In this document: one piece after another, positions 1-11,065 of the stretch
Layout: the number at the start of each line of letters is the position of its first letter
Numbering within the stretch: position 1 is the stretch's first letter
Notes under the pieces: generated by a model
What the model was told of the DNA's origin: nothing
The model's input: only the letters and a program-made list of their open reading frames with translations
Databases searched by the model: none
From: Tetrapyrgos nigripes
Lineage: Eukaryota; Basidiomycota; Agaricomycetes; Agaricales; Campanellaceae
Reading direction: 5' to 3'
Length of the DNA: 64,000 bases
Assembly (NCBI GenBank): GCA_013368315.1
Contig: JAACJM010000164.1
Location: forward strand, 62,001-126,000
Program-made: the position numbers and the translations under genes

Positions 1-2038
1 TATTATCGGGATCCGCGGGAGGTTCTCCATTGGCAACTAGGAAATCCAGACTTTATTGGAGAGATGGAGACGACACCTTACCAGGCGATTAGTGCGGAAG
101 ATGGGAAATGGCAATACCAGAACTTCATGTCTGGTAACTGGGCTATGTGCGAGGCAGTGTGTTACACCTTTCTTTTGTCTTTCATTTCATCTCATACAAA
201 TACAGGATAAAATCGTTGATGCGCACCCAGACACTGAAGGTGCCATGCTGTGTGCTACTATAATGGGTAGTGACAAGACCACCGTCTCCGTCGCAACAGG
301 CCAAAACGACTACTATCCTGCATATCTCTCAAACGGTTGCCTCACCAATAATGCTCGTTGATCTCACCGTGGTGGTGTTTCTCTTTTTATGTTCCTTGCC
401 ATACCCAAGAGTACGTCCACCAGATCCTCTAAACAAGCCATTTCCAAAACTCATGTACTTTACAAAAGCTACTCGAGATTATCAGAATAGCCCTGAGTTC
501 CGCAAATTCTGCTGACATATCTTCCATCAGTCCCTTCGCCATGTATATGAGTCCCTTCACCTGTTCATGACAAAGCCAGACCTAGTACAGTTTGGTGATG
601 GTTATTACCGTCGGGTGGTATACAGCATCAGACCCTATATTGGCGATTATCCCGAGCAGGTGCTGCTTGCGTGTATCATTCAGGGATGGTGTGCAAGGTC
701 TGTCTCAGCCGTGTATTTTATTGCTTGATGTTCCTCATTAACTTCTTACAGATGTACTGCTGACCACAAAGACCTTGATGGCCCGAGTATACCAAGATCG
801 CATGAACACACCTGTTTGGTTGACGATGCCATGCCGTCTGCTGCAGATAAGTGGGATGCATATGGGATTATATCAGGTATCATGGTACGTTACTATTCCT
901 CTCCTGATTATGTTCTAAGCTGATCAAGTCGTCAATTAGCCTTTCACGTATTACTTCCCTCGTGCGGATATTCATGCTTTGATCGCGCCCGACATCCTAC
1001 ATCAGCTCATCAAAGGCACATACAAGGACCACCTCGTTACATGGATACAGGAGTATCTGGAGCTGGAGAATAGTAAGGCAGAGGCAGCTAGAATAATGGC
1101 TGACATTGACCAACAGTAAGTGTTCTTATGTCTCTGCAATCAGTATCGCCTCAAGTGAGTTCAGGATTGCAGCTGCACCTTTATTTCCAGCACTTCGGCG
1201 TTTTCCAGAAGGCCGTGGATTCAAGCAATGGACTGGAAATGACTCGAAGGCACTCATGAAGGTGAGTTTCATGTACTCTAATGATGCAGTCTAATTAATT
1301 AATTGTTTATTCCTTAGGTCTATCTAGCTGCTATTGCTGGCCGAGTGCCAGACGAGATTGTCCGGACTATTGCGGCCTTCACAGAGTTCTGCTACCTTGT
1401 CAGAAGAGATGTCATCACTGAAGACACCATCTACCAGATTGGACAAGCGCTCGACCAATTTCACAAGGAACACGTCATCTTTGAACAGCTTGAAGTACGG
1501 GACACATTCTCTCTTCCACGTCAGCACTCCCTTATACACTATCCTGTCCTCATTGCAGAATTTGGTTCTCCTAACGGCCTTTGCTCTTCAATTACCGAGT
1601 CAAAACATATAGCTGCTGTCAAGGAACCATGGCGTCGGAGCAGTCGTAACCAACCACTGTCAGAAATGTTGGTCATCAACGAACGGAATGGACAAGCTTG
1701 AATGGGCAGAGGCTGACTTTCGACACCGGGGAATGCTGTCTGGTCCTGTCACCGAGGGGCTAAGTGAGCGTTTTGCTCATCAAGCAGACATACATGCTAT
1801 TGAGCGCTTGTTGGCATTGCAGGTGATGGCCATGAATCCAGATGACGATGAAGATGACGGTAATAGGCAGGTGGATATCATACCTCTCCAGAGCATAGTA
1901 TGTGGTGCTCACCTATTGGGTGTTGCTGGTGATGAATGGATTCCAAATGACCATTCCTACTCGGACACTCTGGATGACTTTCATTCTTTCTATGTAAATA
2001 AATACATTGATTATCATGCACACAAGATAGCATTCTAG
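1..2038 (+). pseudogene. Plavaka-type DDE transposase, decayed, 5' end outside the window
   Basis: Conceptual splicing gives a protein of the basidiomycete Plavaka transposase family (CACTA/CMC-like). Recognisable blocks are NFMSGNWA, GSDKTTVSVATGQ, the segment around YIGDYPEQVLLACIIQGWCA, DIHALIAPDILHQLIKGTYK, RRFPEGRGFKQWTGNDSKAL and LCSSITESKHIAAVKEPWRR. Introns that fit are 157-205, 698-751, 885-939, 1116-1164 and 1262-1317. Three lesions are visible: an in-frame TGA at 359-361, another at 513-515, and a one-base frameshift near 1685-1690, where frame shifts from ...INERNGQA to MDKLEWAEADFRHRGML. The reading frame is open at base 1, so the N-terminus lies upstream. Family assignment is from motif recognition and is strong. 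Inactivity is inferred from the lesions. Confidence 0.85.
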
Positions 2039-2223
2039 TATGTACTTCACTAATACACACTCATAGATGGGAAATTGTCTGGAGAGGATGGCGGGCGTGT
2101 AGGAGATAGCAGATGGATGTGAGTACTCTGGGCCTATTACCTATCCACTGGCAAATAGTTTAGGCACAACTCTTCTTCTGTGACCATGTCGACAGCTCCC
2201 TTCTGATCTTCCACATAACTCTC

Positions 2224-3132
2224 ATGGCTGCAAAGCGAGGCCTATTGTCCGACATCGAAAACAGTCCTGACAAGTCCAAGAAGCGGCCGAGGCATAGCTG
2301 CACTCAAAATCTAAAGGTCAAGCAGTGCGTATTGGCTATCTTCTTGACGTTAGCCCAGATTAACTGGGTCCATAGACCGTATGAGGAAGGCTCCAAAGAC
2401 TCTCAACTTGGTTCTATTCCTTGGGCAGGCTTACTTTATGATGAGGTTGGGCAAAGCATGTTTGTGCAGAAAACCTGTTCGTACTGGATTGCTTTTTTAT
2501 CTGATACATTAGTGATATCGTTCTCACTCAGGCGAGTCTGCGGGTCCAGGAAACAAAGAAAATGTTGATGACAGGATGGAGGCTGCAAGGGGTGACTCGA
2601 AGAAGGGCCAGGCAAAGTGTGTAATCAAAATCATTTCCGAGTATCTGTTGTGCTAATTCCTGGGCTTTTGTTGCATTACAGGGTCACCAAATTGACGGGA
2701 GCTGCCAGTGTCAAGAAGGAGCCTGAGTCATTTGAGATCAAGAAGTAAGTAATTATTCATCTATTGTGCAGCCGCCTAATGATCCCCAAATTTTATAGAG
2801 AGCCCAACTCCAAGTCAGAAATGACTCTCATTGATGATAACACAGCAACCATCCTCTGCCTCGAGACTGAACTCAAGGAAGCGACCGCCCTTTCCACTGA
2901 TCGTCATGCCCAACTTGTTGATTTGAAGAAGACGACCCGCTGCCATCAAGCTGAGTTAAAAGAGCTCAAGAAGCTAGAGGCGAAGATTCTAGCGGCAGCT
3001 CGGTCCCGCGAACGACAGGACTGGGTTACAGGGAAACGTCGTTTCGAGTCGGAAATTAGAGAATTGCAGAGAGCATATGACAACCTCCATTCCAAATTGC
3101 TAACTTGTTGCGAACATCTCAATGACTTGTAG
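2224..3132 (+). CDS. Small coiled-coil protein next to the Plavaka transposase, function unknown
   Basis: A four-exon model starts at 2224 with a lysine-rich stretch (MAAKRGLLSDIENSPDKSKK, NLS-like). It continues through an exon from 2532 (GESAGPGNKENVDDRMEAA), an exon around 2682-2743 (VTKLTGAASVKKEPESFEIK) and a last exon ending in the stop at 3132. The last exon is Glu/Lys/Leu-rich with heptad-like spacing (ETELKEATALS...ELKELKKLEAKIL...ESEIRELQRAYDNL), predicting a coiled coil of roughly 90 residues. The donor of the first intron is ambiguous. No catalytic domain is seen. Its position 190 bases after the transposase, on the same strand, suggests a second ORF of the same element, but that is inference. 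Confidence 0.45.
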
Positions 3133-3350
3133 CATCGTTCTAAGATAGAGGCCTTTATTCTATTTGTGTTCTAAGCATATGTACAAAATGTGGTCCCAAG
3201 CACTTGTCTCTAAGCTAACAAAATTTCTCTAAGCCAAAGAAGATGTCTCCAAGCGAAAGCGATCAGATGTAAGCAAAAGCGATCAGATGTAAGCCAAAGC
3301 AACCAGATGTAAGCCAAAGCGCTCGGATATAAGCATAAGCACGTCTAAGC
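3130..3350. repeat. Short tandem motif array (AGATGTAAGC / TCTAAGC type)
   Basis: About four imperfect copies of a roughly 21-base unit containing CAGATGTAAGCCAAAGC lie at 3255-3345. They are preceded from 3130 by scattered TCTAAGC copies. The array directly follows the Plavaka-linked genes, so it could be the subterminal repeat region of that element. No matching inverted array is in the window because the left end is outside it. Confidence 0.6.
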
Positions 3351-3988
3351 TGGATGAACCATTTTGCTGATGTGTCTGGCTACGTACCTTTTGACAGTGA
3401 AAAAACAAATGGTAAAGCCTGTGAGTGTGAAATCAGTAGTCAGTAACAGGACTCACTGCCAACGATAATTTGGAACATACCTCCACGCCCTCTCGCTTTT
3501 CCTGGGATCAGATAAGCAGTGCCGGAGCCAGAATACTAGGGCGTCTTGTATCATTCTAAGAGGCGAGCACAAGAACGAGGGCGTCGATTTACTAACGTTG
3601 CGCTGTGCATTTGTGACTACTATGTGTGCACTGAGAAGAACCCTTGAGACGAAAAGGCTGCAGCAAGTTGTTGGCTGCGACATTGAAGATGCTGACGCGT
3701 CATCCTCAGACTGAGTCTAGACCGATCGTTCGGTGTCGGCATCGTAGAGACCGGCAATAGAAATCTGCAGGCGTGGAAAAGTTGCGATTGAATTGCAAAG
3801 ACAACCTAAGTTAACTGGAGTAAAGAGCCATTGCTTCACGTGGCAAGTGACAAGGCCTTTTCATACACTAGTTCATATCAAAAACATGTAGTTTCACCAT
3901 TTTTAGAACATGTACCGCTAGTCAGAATGGGCATAAGTCTGCTCAGATGGGATACTTAGCAGCCTGATATTATGCTATACACTAAGTC
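3351..3988. other. Intergenic, no convincing gene
   Basis: A 76-codon minus-strand reading frame at 3453-3683 has no recognisable motif. A 31-base segment at 3828-3858 recurs with about six changes at 57721-57751, marking a dispersed repeat. Nothing else is seen. Confidence 0.5.
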
Positions 3989-4471
3989 TTAGTCACCTCC
4001 ACACTGTGAATCCTGAACATATAGTACTCCTATCATTATCTTTCTCTCATCATCTGCAGTTTTAAAGTAGGTGTTGTCAATATTGTTGATATTGCAGTTC
4101 TCTGGCTGGAAATTTCTCTGACAGGTAATACCATCGTGATAGTATATTGAGCCATTTAGAGTTATAAAATGACATGTAAAGTGATGACCACTCATATATG
4201 TAATTGCTCTGGGTGTAAATCCTATCAATGTCCTATTCCCATCTGGTATAGTTAATTTCTGGCTGAGATTCATTTTGGTGTCGAAGATATTGAAATATAT
4301 GAGTGGGAATGGTTCTGTTATCACTCATTGGAGAGGGGGATTTCCTTCACAGCTACATGAAAGACCTTCATTGTGAAGGTTACCACTCATGTAATCATAC
4401 ACCCAGTCCTGAATATAATATGGGTGTTTGAATTTTGATCTCCATGTTTGATGAGGATAGATGTCTATAAC
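3989..4471 (-). pseudogene. USP-like C-terminal domain relic, broken by an LTR
   Basis: Reading leftward from 4471, one frame runs to the stop at 3989 with a single in-frame TGA at 4325-4327. It contains a CSCEGNPPL cysteine pair and the block RAITYMSGHHFTCHFITLNG followed by SIYYHDGI. This resembles the His-containing C-terminal box of ubiquitin-specific-protease-like domains found in transposon-linked basidiomycete proteins. The N-terminal part is missing: the 3' LTR of element A begins at 4472 inside the gene. The family call is moderate and rests on the HFT..I...G.IYYHDG pattern only. Confidence 0.4.
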
Positions 4472-4971
4472 TGTCAAGGTTGTCAATACACTTGAATAAC
4501 CACCCAAGTCACACAGTATAAGGACAGATATAAAGCAATGGATAGAGAGATAGAAATAGAGGAAGAGAGATGAGTAAGCTGACCATGCTCTACACTGCAT
4601 AGTATGGTACAGAGTGGAGATGAAGTGAACGAACTAAAGGACTAACTAGAATGTCTAGTGGTTTATATAGAAGACCAATGAATAAGTGATAGGGAAGAGA
4701 TAGGAGAAACATAGGTGCATAAGTGGTGAAATGTAGGAGAAATGGAGAAATGGAGGAGAAATGGAGAAATGTAGGAGAAAGATAGGATCGATAGAATGGA
4801 AGATTGATTGATAGTTATTATAGAGTTCGACAGGTTTTATAAGGTTCAAAGTCAGTAATATAAGGTTTAAAAGGTTTATTGAGGAAATGCAATAGATGAG
4901 TGATCAAAAAACGGGTTCGATAATGAAGTAGAAGAGGAATGAGGACAAAAGAACTGTAGTAGTTCATGACA
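4472..4971 (-). repeat. 3' LTR of chromovirus A
   Basis: The plus-strand ends are TGTCAAGG...TTCATGACA, giving TGTCA...TGACA termini. The LTR is 500 bp and shares its ends and several internal blocks with the 508/509-bp LTRs of element B. The polypurine tract AAAGAGGGGGTAA (minus strand, 4972-4984) abuts it. Confidence 0.85.
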
Positions 4972-7515
4972 TTACCCCCTCTTTAAGCTGTGCTTTTGCC
5001 TGGAGCACACATGTACTTTTCCAAATATCCTCCATACTGTAGATCCTGCTCGTATCAGGTTTGGTGGACGATATGCATCTGGGTGTTCTCAATAGAAAGT
5101 TTCGATCATCTTCAATTTTGTCAATCCTGATGCTGGTTCCCATGAATTCTCTGAGTCTGAGTAGTCCAACCATTTGACTAAGTACTGCACTCCTTGATGA
5201 TTTCTAGTTGGCTTTGAATCTAAAATTGCTTCAATGTCATATTCATTATCCTCTGGTAATAATTCTGCTGGTTCCCCTGGATAGTTCACTCCATGAGCTT
5301 CAGTCTCTTTGTATGGTGATAGTAGTGAAGCATGGAATACTGGATGAATTTTCCAGGTGTTTGGCAATTTGAGGTGATAGTTAACTTCACCAATTATGTC
5401 AGTGATTTCGAATGGTCCATGACGACGATTTGCCAACTTAGCTTTTGGTCTTGTTGTTTTCAGGTTTTTTCCATCGAGTAGCACTTTGTCCCCAACCTTG
5501 AACTTTACACCCTTTTTCATATGATCCATGTTCTGTCTTTTCATGAACTCTGCAGCAGTCATTAAACTTGCTTTCAATTCTTCACATAATTCTTCCAAGT
5601 TTTGGAGGCATTCTTCAACTTTTGGCACATGTGAAGAGGGATTAATCAAAGGAAAGAGTCAAGGGAGATATCCATGGAGTAGTCTGAAAGGTGATTTCCC
5701 AGTGGCTGAATGCACTCGGGTGTTATGACAGAATTTGGTGTGTGGCAAATATTTGACCCAATCATCCTGACGACAGTTGCAGAAGGTTTGTAAGTATTGC
5801 TCAAGTTCTTGATGGAACCCTTTGGTCTCATCATCTGTTTGTGGGTGATAAGCTGTACTAAGAGCTGAGGTGATACCTAACTTAGCATATATCCCTCTCA
5901 TAACCTGACTCGCAAACTGGGCTCCTCAATCCAATATCATTTTGTCCCAAAGACTGTACCATTGCCAAGTGTTATTGAATAATATATCAATAGTACCATC
6001 ACTATCAATATCCTTTCAACAAGGGGAAATGACTACTGTCTTAGTTGACTGGTCAACCATTATGTGAATCACGTTGAAGCCATCACATTCTGGGCGGTAA
6101 TAGTACCAAAGGGTCATTCTGGAATGTTGTTTGGGACCAATGGTACATGTAATGGATGGTTTTGTGCCTTGGTCAATTGGCAAGTAGCACATCCTTTGAC
6201 GTAATCACAAACAAATACTGACATACCAGGCCACCAAAATTCTCTACTAACTAGTTCATAGGTCTTAAACCAGCCTGGGTGTCCAGCAGTGAGACTATCA
6301 TGATGCATCTTGACTATGTCTCTTTGTAATTGTTGGTCATAGGGGACATAGACTTTTCCTCTTCGTAATTCCATTCCTGTAAGTTCTTGACCAACAAATG
6401 CAGACCATTGTTTAAGATGACTTCGAGAGCACTCACAACTTCAGTGTCTTTCTTTGGACATTCTTTAATTTGTCTTCTCAGTTCAGTATCTCCAATCACA
6501 ACTACTGCTCTTGTTCTCGTAGCCCAAATTCTGAAGAACCTGGGATCTAGTAACACTCTGTCCTTGTTGTCGTTTCTGACTCCCTCTTTATGATCTGGTC
6601 TTCAAGTGAGACTTCCCAGTTTGTGGATAAGGGTAAAGTTGAATTGTGTAAGAAACAAAGCCATTCTTGCTTGTGAGGTCATGAAATATTCCCAGTTTTT
6701 GTGATCAGTGAGAATTTTGATTGTATGTGGTTTGCCTTCCAGGTAATGTCTATAATCGCTAGTAGTTCTTTATCATGGATGTTGTAATTTTGTTTGGTTT
6801 CAGATAAGGATTTTGACAGATAAGTGACTGGATGTCATTTGTTGTCCAACCCTTTCTGTGATATTCTGAGGCATCAACTTCTACTTGGTATGGTTTAGAA
6901 TGATCAGGCATTAAGAGAACTGGTGAAGAGGTAAATGCATCTTTAAGTGCCTTAAAGGCTTCTTCCACATCAATAGACCATTTCCAAGGTTCATCCTTTT
7001 TTGTCAAGTTGAAAAGTGGTTGTGCAATTTTGGAAAAGTCTTGTATGAACCAACGATAAAAGTTTCCGAATCCAAGAAACAATTGGATGTCCTTGACTGT
7101 TTGTGGTGTTGGCTATTCAGTGATGCCTTTAACTTTGACAGGATCCATTGCCAAAGTGTTGTGAGAGATGATAAGTCCTAGGAACTCCACTGAGTCAGTT
7201 TCAAATGTGCACTTTTCTGGCTTTGCATAGAGGTCATTTTCTTGGAGTCGAGTTAATACTTGTTTGACCATTTGTTGATGTTCTTCTAAAGTTGTTGTGA
7301 AAATCAAGATGTCATCCATATAAATGACCACCTTTCCAGAGTTAATGAGGTCCTTGAAAAGAGTGTTCATCATTGCCTGAAACATAGCAGGAGAGTTCAT
7401 AAGGCCAAAGAACATCACTGTTGGTTCAAAGAGTCCTCTATTGGTCTTAAACACTACCTTCCACTCATCACCTTTTTTTATTTGTACGTTGTTATACCCC
7501 CATTGAAGATCGTAT
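4972..7515 (-). pseudogene. Pol remnant of chromovirus A (RT, RNase H, integrase, chromodomain)
   Basis: Blocks in minus-strand order are: RT palm with IYMDDILIF (7454-7113), connection and RNase H start (7082-6759, FYRWFIQDFSKIAQPLFNL, VEVDASEY), integrase zinc-binding HHCC region (6374-6114, HHDSLTAGHPG and CATCQL), core region with GITSALSTAYHPQTD (5901-5659), and a 186-codon stretch at 5649-5089 with the GPF/Y-like segment and a chromodomain (YLVKWLDYSDSENSWEPASG). Frames are broken many times. TGA stands where the sister element keeps a codon, for example after NNIPE at 6114-6116. Non-functional. Confidence 0.85.
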
Positions 7516-8567
7516 ATATGTACAAGTTTCTGGAAAGCTCAGCTTTCATATGGTACTAAAGGGATGGACTAGCAGTGAAGGAATGAAACCCATAGTTCAT
7601 CACTGCCAGTACGCAATTTAAGGAATGAGTCATAATGAGAAAGCCCAAAAGGGTAAAGATATTTCTGAATGCAGCAGTAAGATCAGCAAGATGTGTGCCT
7701 GAGGACTGAGGTGTTCTCATTGGTACAAGTGTGACTACAAAATATATGTGGGACCTTATAGAGAGCAGGACTCATCAATAAGAGAACTGTGCTACTAACT
7801 GGGTCTATGAACACCAAGTCTATAGTAGCACCAGAAAAACATAAGAGGAGTGATAAAAAAGGCTACACAAACCTATAGTGACTGATTGGCAGTAAAGGAA
7901 TGTGAGTCAGACAAGTGGAGCCAAGTGTGGGTGGTGGAGCTGTGTGAGTCAGAGTGACTATGGCCACCAGTTCCAGAAAGGTACTCTTAGTCAAGAGGAT
8001 GACACAAAGGGAAAATAGAAAGCCCTATGAGTCTTAGATAATATTGTACATCTCTTAGATACCCTAATTAGAAGGCACCTACTTAATCATGGACCAGTGG
8101 TTAAACTAATATTTCTGTTTTCTTATGTACCTTTTAGCAGACATTAAAAAGAAATGTAGAACTGTATAGTAGTAGCTGCAAGTAGTATAAAAGGACTAGG
8201 TATTTCTTGTAGTTACTCAAGCCATGTACTGTAGAGTATCAGTCATCTCACTAGCGCAAGCTGTAGAGACTGCGAAACATGAACTATGCTTCTACCAAAT
8301 TTACTTCACTCACATCAAGTATAAACATAGTGTGTGGATCAATGGTGTTGAATCAAATTTGTTGGTTTTTGTGTGGCCTACAAATTGTGAATTGAAACTG
8401 TTGGTTATACCTTGTGGTCTTGTTATAGTATTTGTGTGTTGAATTTGTGTTCATTCGTGCAAAAGTTCTTGTAGTACAAGTGAACTGTTGAGTATTCTAA
8501 CTACTCGGAATGCTTGCACTTTACAAATTTGTATAAAAGTCTTTAAGTTTGTGTTTGTTCTACATTT
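7516..8567. other. Unassigned non-coding block between two transposon relics
   Basis: No convincing coding region. TATA-like sites occur at about 8184 (GTATAAAAGG) and 8531 (TGTATAAAAG), and the right part is T-rich as in an LTR leader. It begins exactly where chromovirus A homology ends. It could be a solo LTR or the 3' part of an unrecognised element, but I find no paired copy, so no class is assigned. Confidence 0.4.
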
Positions 8568-8683
8568 ATGCAAAAGATCCTATTAGCAGCAGGTACTCAT
8601 CCTCATCCCATTGCACAAAATGCAATAGACTCTGAAGAGGTACATGTGGGCCATGAACTGGGCACTGGGCACTGGTTCATTGC

Positions 8684-10699
8684 TCAACGAAAGTTGACAG
8701 AGAATTTGCTGAGAAGCTTGCTGCTGAGTCTGCCAAGCGGACAGAATAGGATATGTTTTCCTGGGATACAAAAAATGTGGCCATTTGAGCTCACAATAAG
8801 ACTCATCCTATAAATACGACTCGTAATCAAATAAGCAAATGAACACCACTGTGTGAGTGCCCAGCACATGAGGTTGGCTACAAGGTATGCAAGAATGATT
8901 GAACAGCCATTATTCTTCTCCTTGCTCCATTCATCCTGTACTGCATCGAACATTTTACAAACCTTTCTGTGGTTATTCAACCAACCAATGAGAAAGGTGG
9001 TGTCTTCACAAACTGATGCCCCAAGCAGATAGACTTTGAAGTAGTCACCAAGTTGGAGCTGAAACTGAATAAAGTGTTAGCACCTGAATTGGGTACTTGA
9101 ATTTGACAACACAATGGAAGAATGAGGTATGGACACTTTTTCCCAAGCTCAACATGTCCTTTTTTACTTCCACCATTGTCATCCATTACAAAGAACAACA
9201 CTTTACAGTTGTACACATTCTCCACTCTGTCAATCATCCTCTCAAATTGAGCACACTGAGTGTCACCATCCTTGCTCTCTGCAGTAACTTTGAGAAGATC
9301 AATGGTGTACAACTGAACAATACAGGGTCAGAGTGTCAAAAACTGGCAATAGAATCAAATCAAACCTTGTAGTCATGATTCACACAAACTGCTGCAATCT
9401 GGTTCTTTCTAATATTCTTCCATTGATTGGTCCTGTGAACACCTATTTAAAAACCAGCAGTGTCTAGAATCAGATACAAAAACTTACAACATGCCCAGCT
9501 CCTGTTCTTTCAAAATTACTTCCACTTTCTTCTCTATCCTTGCAGCAGCATCAATCAAAAGCCAACCACCAAGCACATTGGCTGTAGGTATTATCTGAAT
9601 GGTGTCCTTTCTCAACATTCCCATCAACCTCAACATCTCTGGGGCTTTGAATATGGTTTCTTTGGATTTAGATGACACTTGCGCATGTAGGGCCTGTGTT
9701 TGGATAGCTTCAATTTCAGCCTTGCTGAACAGCATCTCTAATGCACTACAGACCTTGAGGGATGCCTGCTTGAGCTTTCTTGGAGCAGGTTCTGTAGAGC
9801 TGGTGTCAGGAGACTCAGAACTGGCTGCAGATAGTTGTCTTTTCAATGCCATCATCTTGTTGCTATGTGTTGCTGGTCCATCCTTTGCTTTTCCATCCCT
9901 TTGTCTTTGTGCTTTGGTCTTTGCTTCTTCAGAAGCATGTGGACATTGTCACAAAGAGGCGAGCACTTAGATAGCAATAACGAGGAGCTATGGTCTCGAC
10001 TCGACTAACAGACAGCAGTAAGTACTGGAACTGGTCCCAACGACAAAGAATGTATTAAATACCTAACAGACAGCAGTAAGTACTGGAACTACAGTGCCCA
10101 TCAGTAAAGGTGAAAGAAGTAACGAAAAGGGGAATACACACCTGGTCCCAACGACAAAGAGGTTGAGATGGGGAACCAGGTGTCAGGGCAGGGTTTATAT
10201 ATGTAAAAGTAAAAGCTGTAAAGAAAGCTGTAAAGGAAGCTGTCAAGAAACTGTATCGAAAGGTCCGGTGTGTAGCATGTGGAACAAGAGTCAAATGGTG
10301 TAAAGATCCGAGGATATGGAGATAAGAAGAAATAAATAGTACCAAATATAGACGTCATGACAGACATCCAGATGAACCCTTGCCCTTCTGAGAACCAAGG
10401 ATATGGGTTATGAGGACCGTCTTTTCACCATGAAGTGAGCCAATCTGTTTATGTGCTTTGAAAAGCTTTGGGCTAAGTAAGATGTAGTGAGTAGTATAGC
10501 ACACACCTTCATCTCGAGCAGCTTTCCTCTCCCTTTGCTTGGTAGCCTCATTCTCATTCCTAATCCTTGCCTCTAATTCCTCCTTTCCTTGCTCCAGATG
10601 ATTGTTGACACAGGCTTTGCACCAAGTTTTGTGCTGGGAACTATTCTGCAATTTCCCTTTGTCAAAGTAGGCCCAGAAAGCATTGGTTTCGACAGACAT
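8684..10699 (-). pseudogene. hAT-type (DUF659) transposase, partial
   Basis: Minus strand, several exons. 10699 starts MSVETNAFWAYFDKGKL with a BED-like zinc finger (WCKAC...H). 9855-9484 is the Ser-rich linker plus ANVLGGWLLIDAAARIEKK. About 9440-9360 gives GVHRTNQWKNIRKNQIAAV. 9312-9070 gives YTIDLLKVTAESKDGD, FERMIDRVENVYNCKVLFF and VMDDNGGSKKG, the DUF659/RNase H-like core. 9060-8810 gives GDYFKVYLLGASVCEDTTFL, WLNNHRKV and IILAYLVANL. The C-terminal dimerisation part is absent. About 400 bases with internal duplications (10005-10340) separate the first two coding blocks. This is a strong family call for a broken gene. Confidence 0.75.
10005..10160. repeat. Internal direct repeats in the hAT relic
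   Basis: The segment CTAACAGACAGCAGTAAGTA (28 bases in full) occurs at 10005-10032 and 10066-10093. GGTCCCAACGACAAAGA occurs at 10033-10049 and near 10143-10159. These look like local duplications inside the spacer between the BED exon and the core exons. Confidence 0.7.
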
Positions 10700-10769
10700 G
10701 GGCAGTAGAGTCTAGTAGTCAAGGGCAGCAGACTGTAGGTAGTACAGCTCTCACAGAATAAAATTTTCA

Positions 10770-10900
10770 TTATCTCAATTTGGTTTAGCTGACTTAAGGC
10801 TTAAGAAGGGCTTAAAGATTTCCCAAGAAAGTTTAAGGCTTATATTTAAGGTATTTAAAACTTAATTTTTTTAAGACCTTATGCCCTAAGGAGAACACTG
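10770..10900 (-). repeat. hAT 5' terminal region with TTAAGG array, ending in CAGTGTTCTC
   Basis: Read on the minus strand the region begins CAGTGTTCTCCTTAGGGC at 10900 and then carries repeated CTTAAGG/TTAAGCC motifs up to the BED exon. The same CAGTGT start and TTAAGG-rich subterminal zone are found at both ends of the small hAT at 21507-22628, so this is the 5' terminus of the larger hAT relic. Confidence 0.7.
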
Positions 10901-10939
10901 AGACTCATTGGTCAGTACTAGCTGAAGAATGGAGATAGG

Positions 10940-11065
10940 GCTCCAACTGAATACAATTAAATACTGTTATAACTGGTTAATAACAGGTTAAAGTAATAAC
11001 AAGTTATAGCTGACCCCAGTAACAGGTAGTAACTGTTATAACATGTTAGTAACTGGTAAGTAGGA
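10940..11065. repeat. TAACTGGTTA / GTAACAGGT motif array
   Basis: Eight or so partly inverted copies of GTTATAAC, TAACTGGTTA and GTAACAGGT lie within 125 bases, just outside the hAT terminus. It resembles one end of the motif-array elements described elsewhere in the window. I did not find the partner end. Confidence 0.5.

Larger units (their letters stand above)
4472..7515 (-). mobile_element. Ty3/gypsy chromovirus A, 5'-truncated
   Basis: The minus-strand order is RT (from about 7515), RNase H, integrase, chromodomain, polypurine tract, 3' LTR. It is closely related to element B but lacks gag, protease, the N-terminal half of RT and the 5' LTR. Homology to B stops near 7515, in the WGYNNV block of RT. 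It sits in the USP-like relic. No target duplication can be checked because the 5' end is lost. Unlike B, it has no extra gene between the chromodomain and the polypurine tract. Confidence 0.85.

Noticed and set aside
3240..3345. Regular repeats that might suggest a CRISPR array
   Set aside because: The unit is about 21 bases with no unique spacers between copies, in a eukaryotic genome. It is a minisatellite or transposon subterminal array. The same reasoning applies to the other arrays in the window.
8799..10908. AGACTCAT at 8799-8806 and at 10901-10908 as an 8-bp duplication of the larger hAT
   Set aside because: The right copy abuts a real CAGTG end, but no terminal inverted repeat is found at 8807 and hAT-like coding seems to end near there without its C-terminus. 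An 8-base chance match within 2 kb is not improbable.
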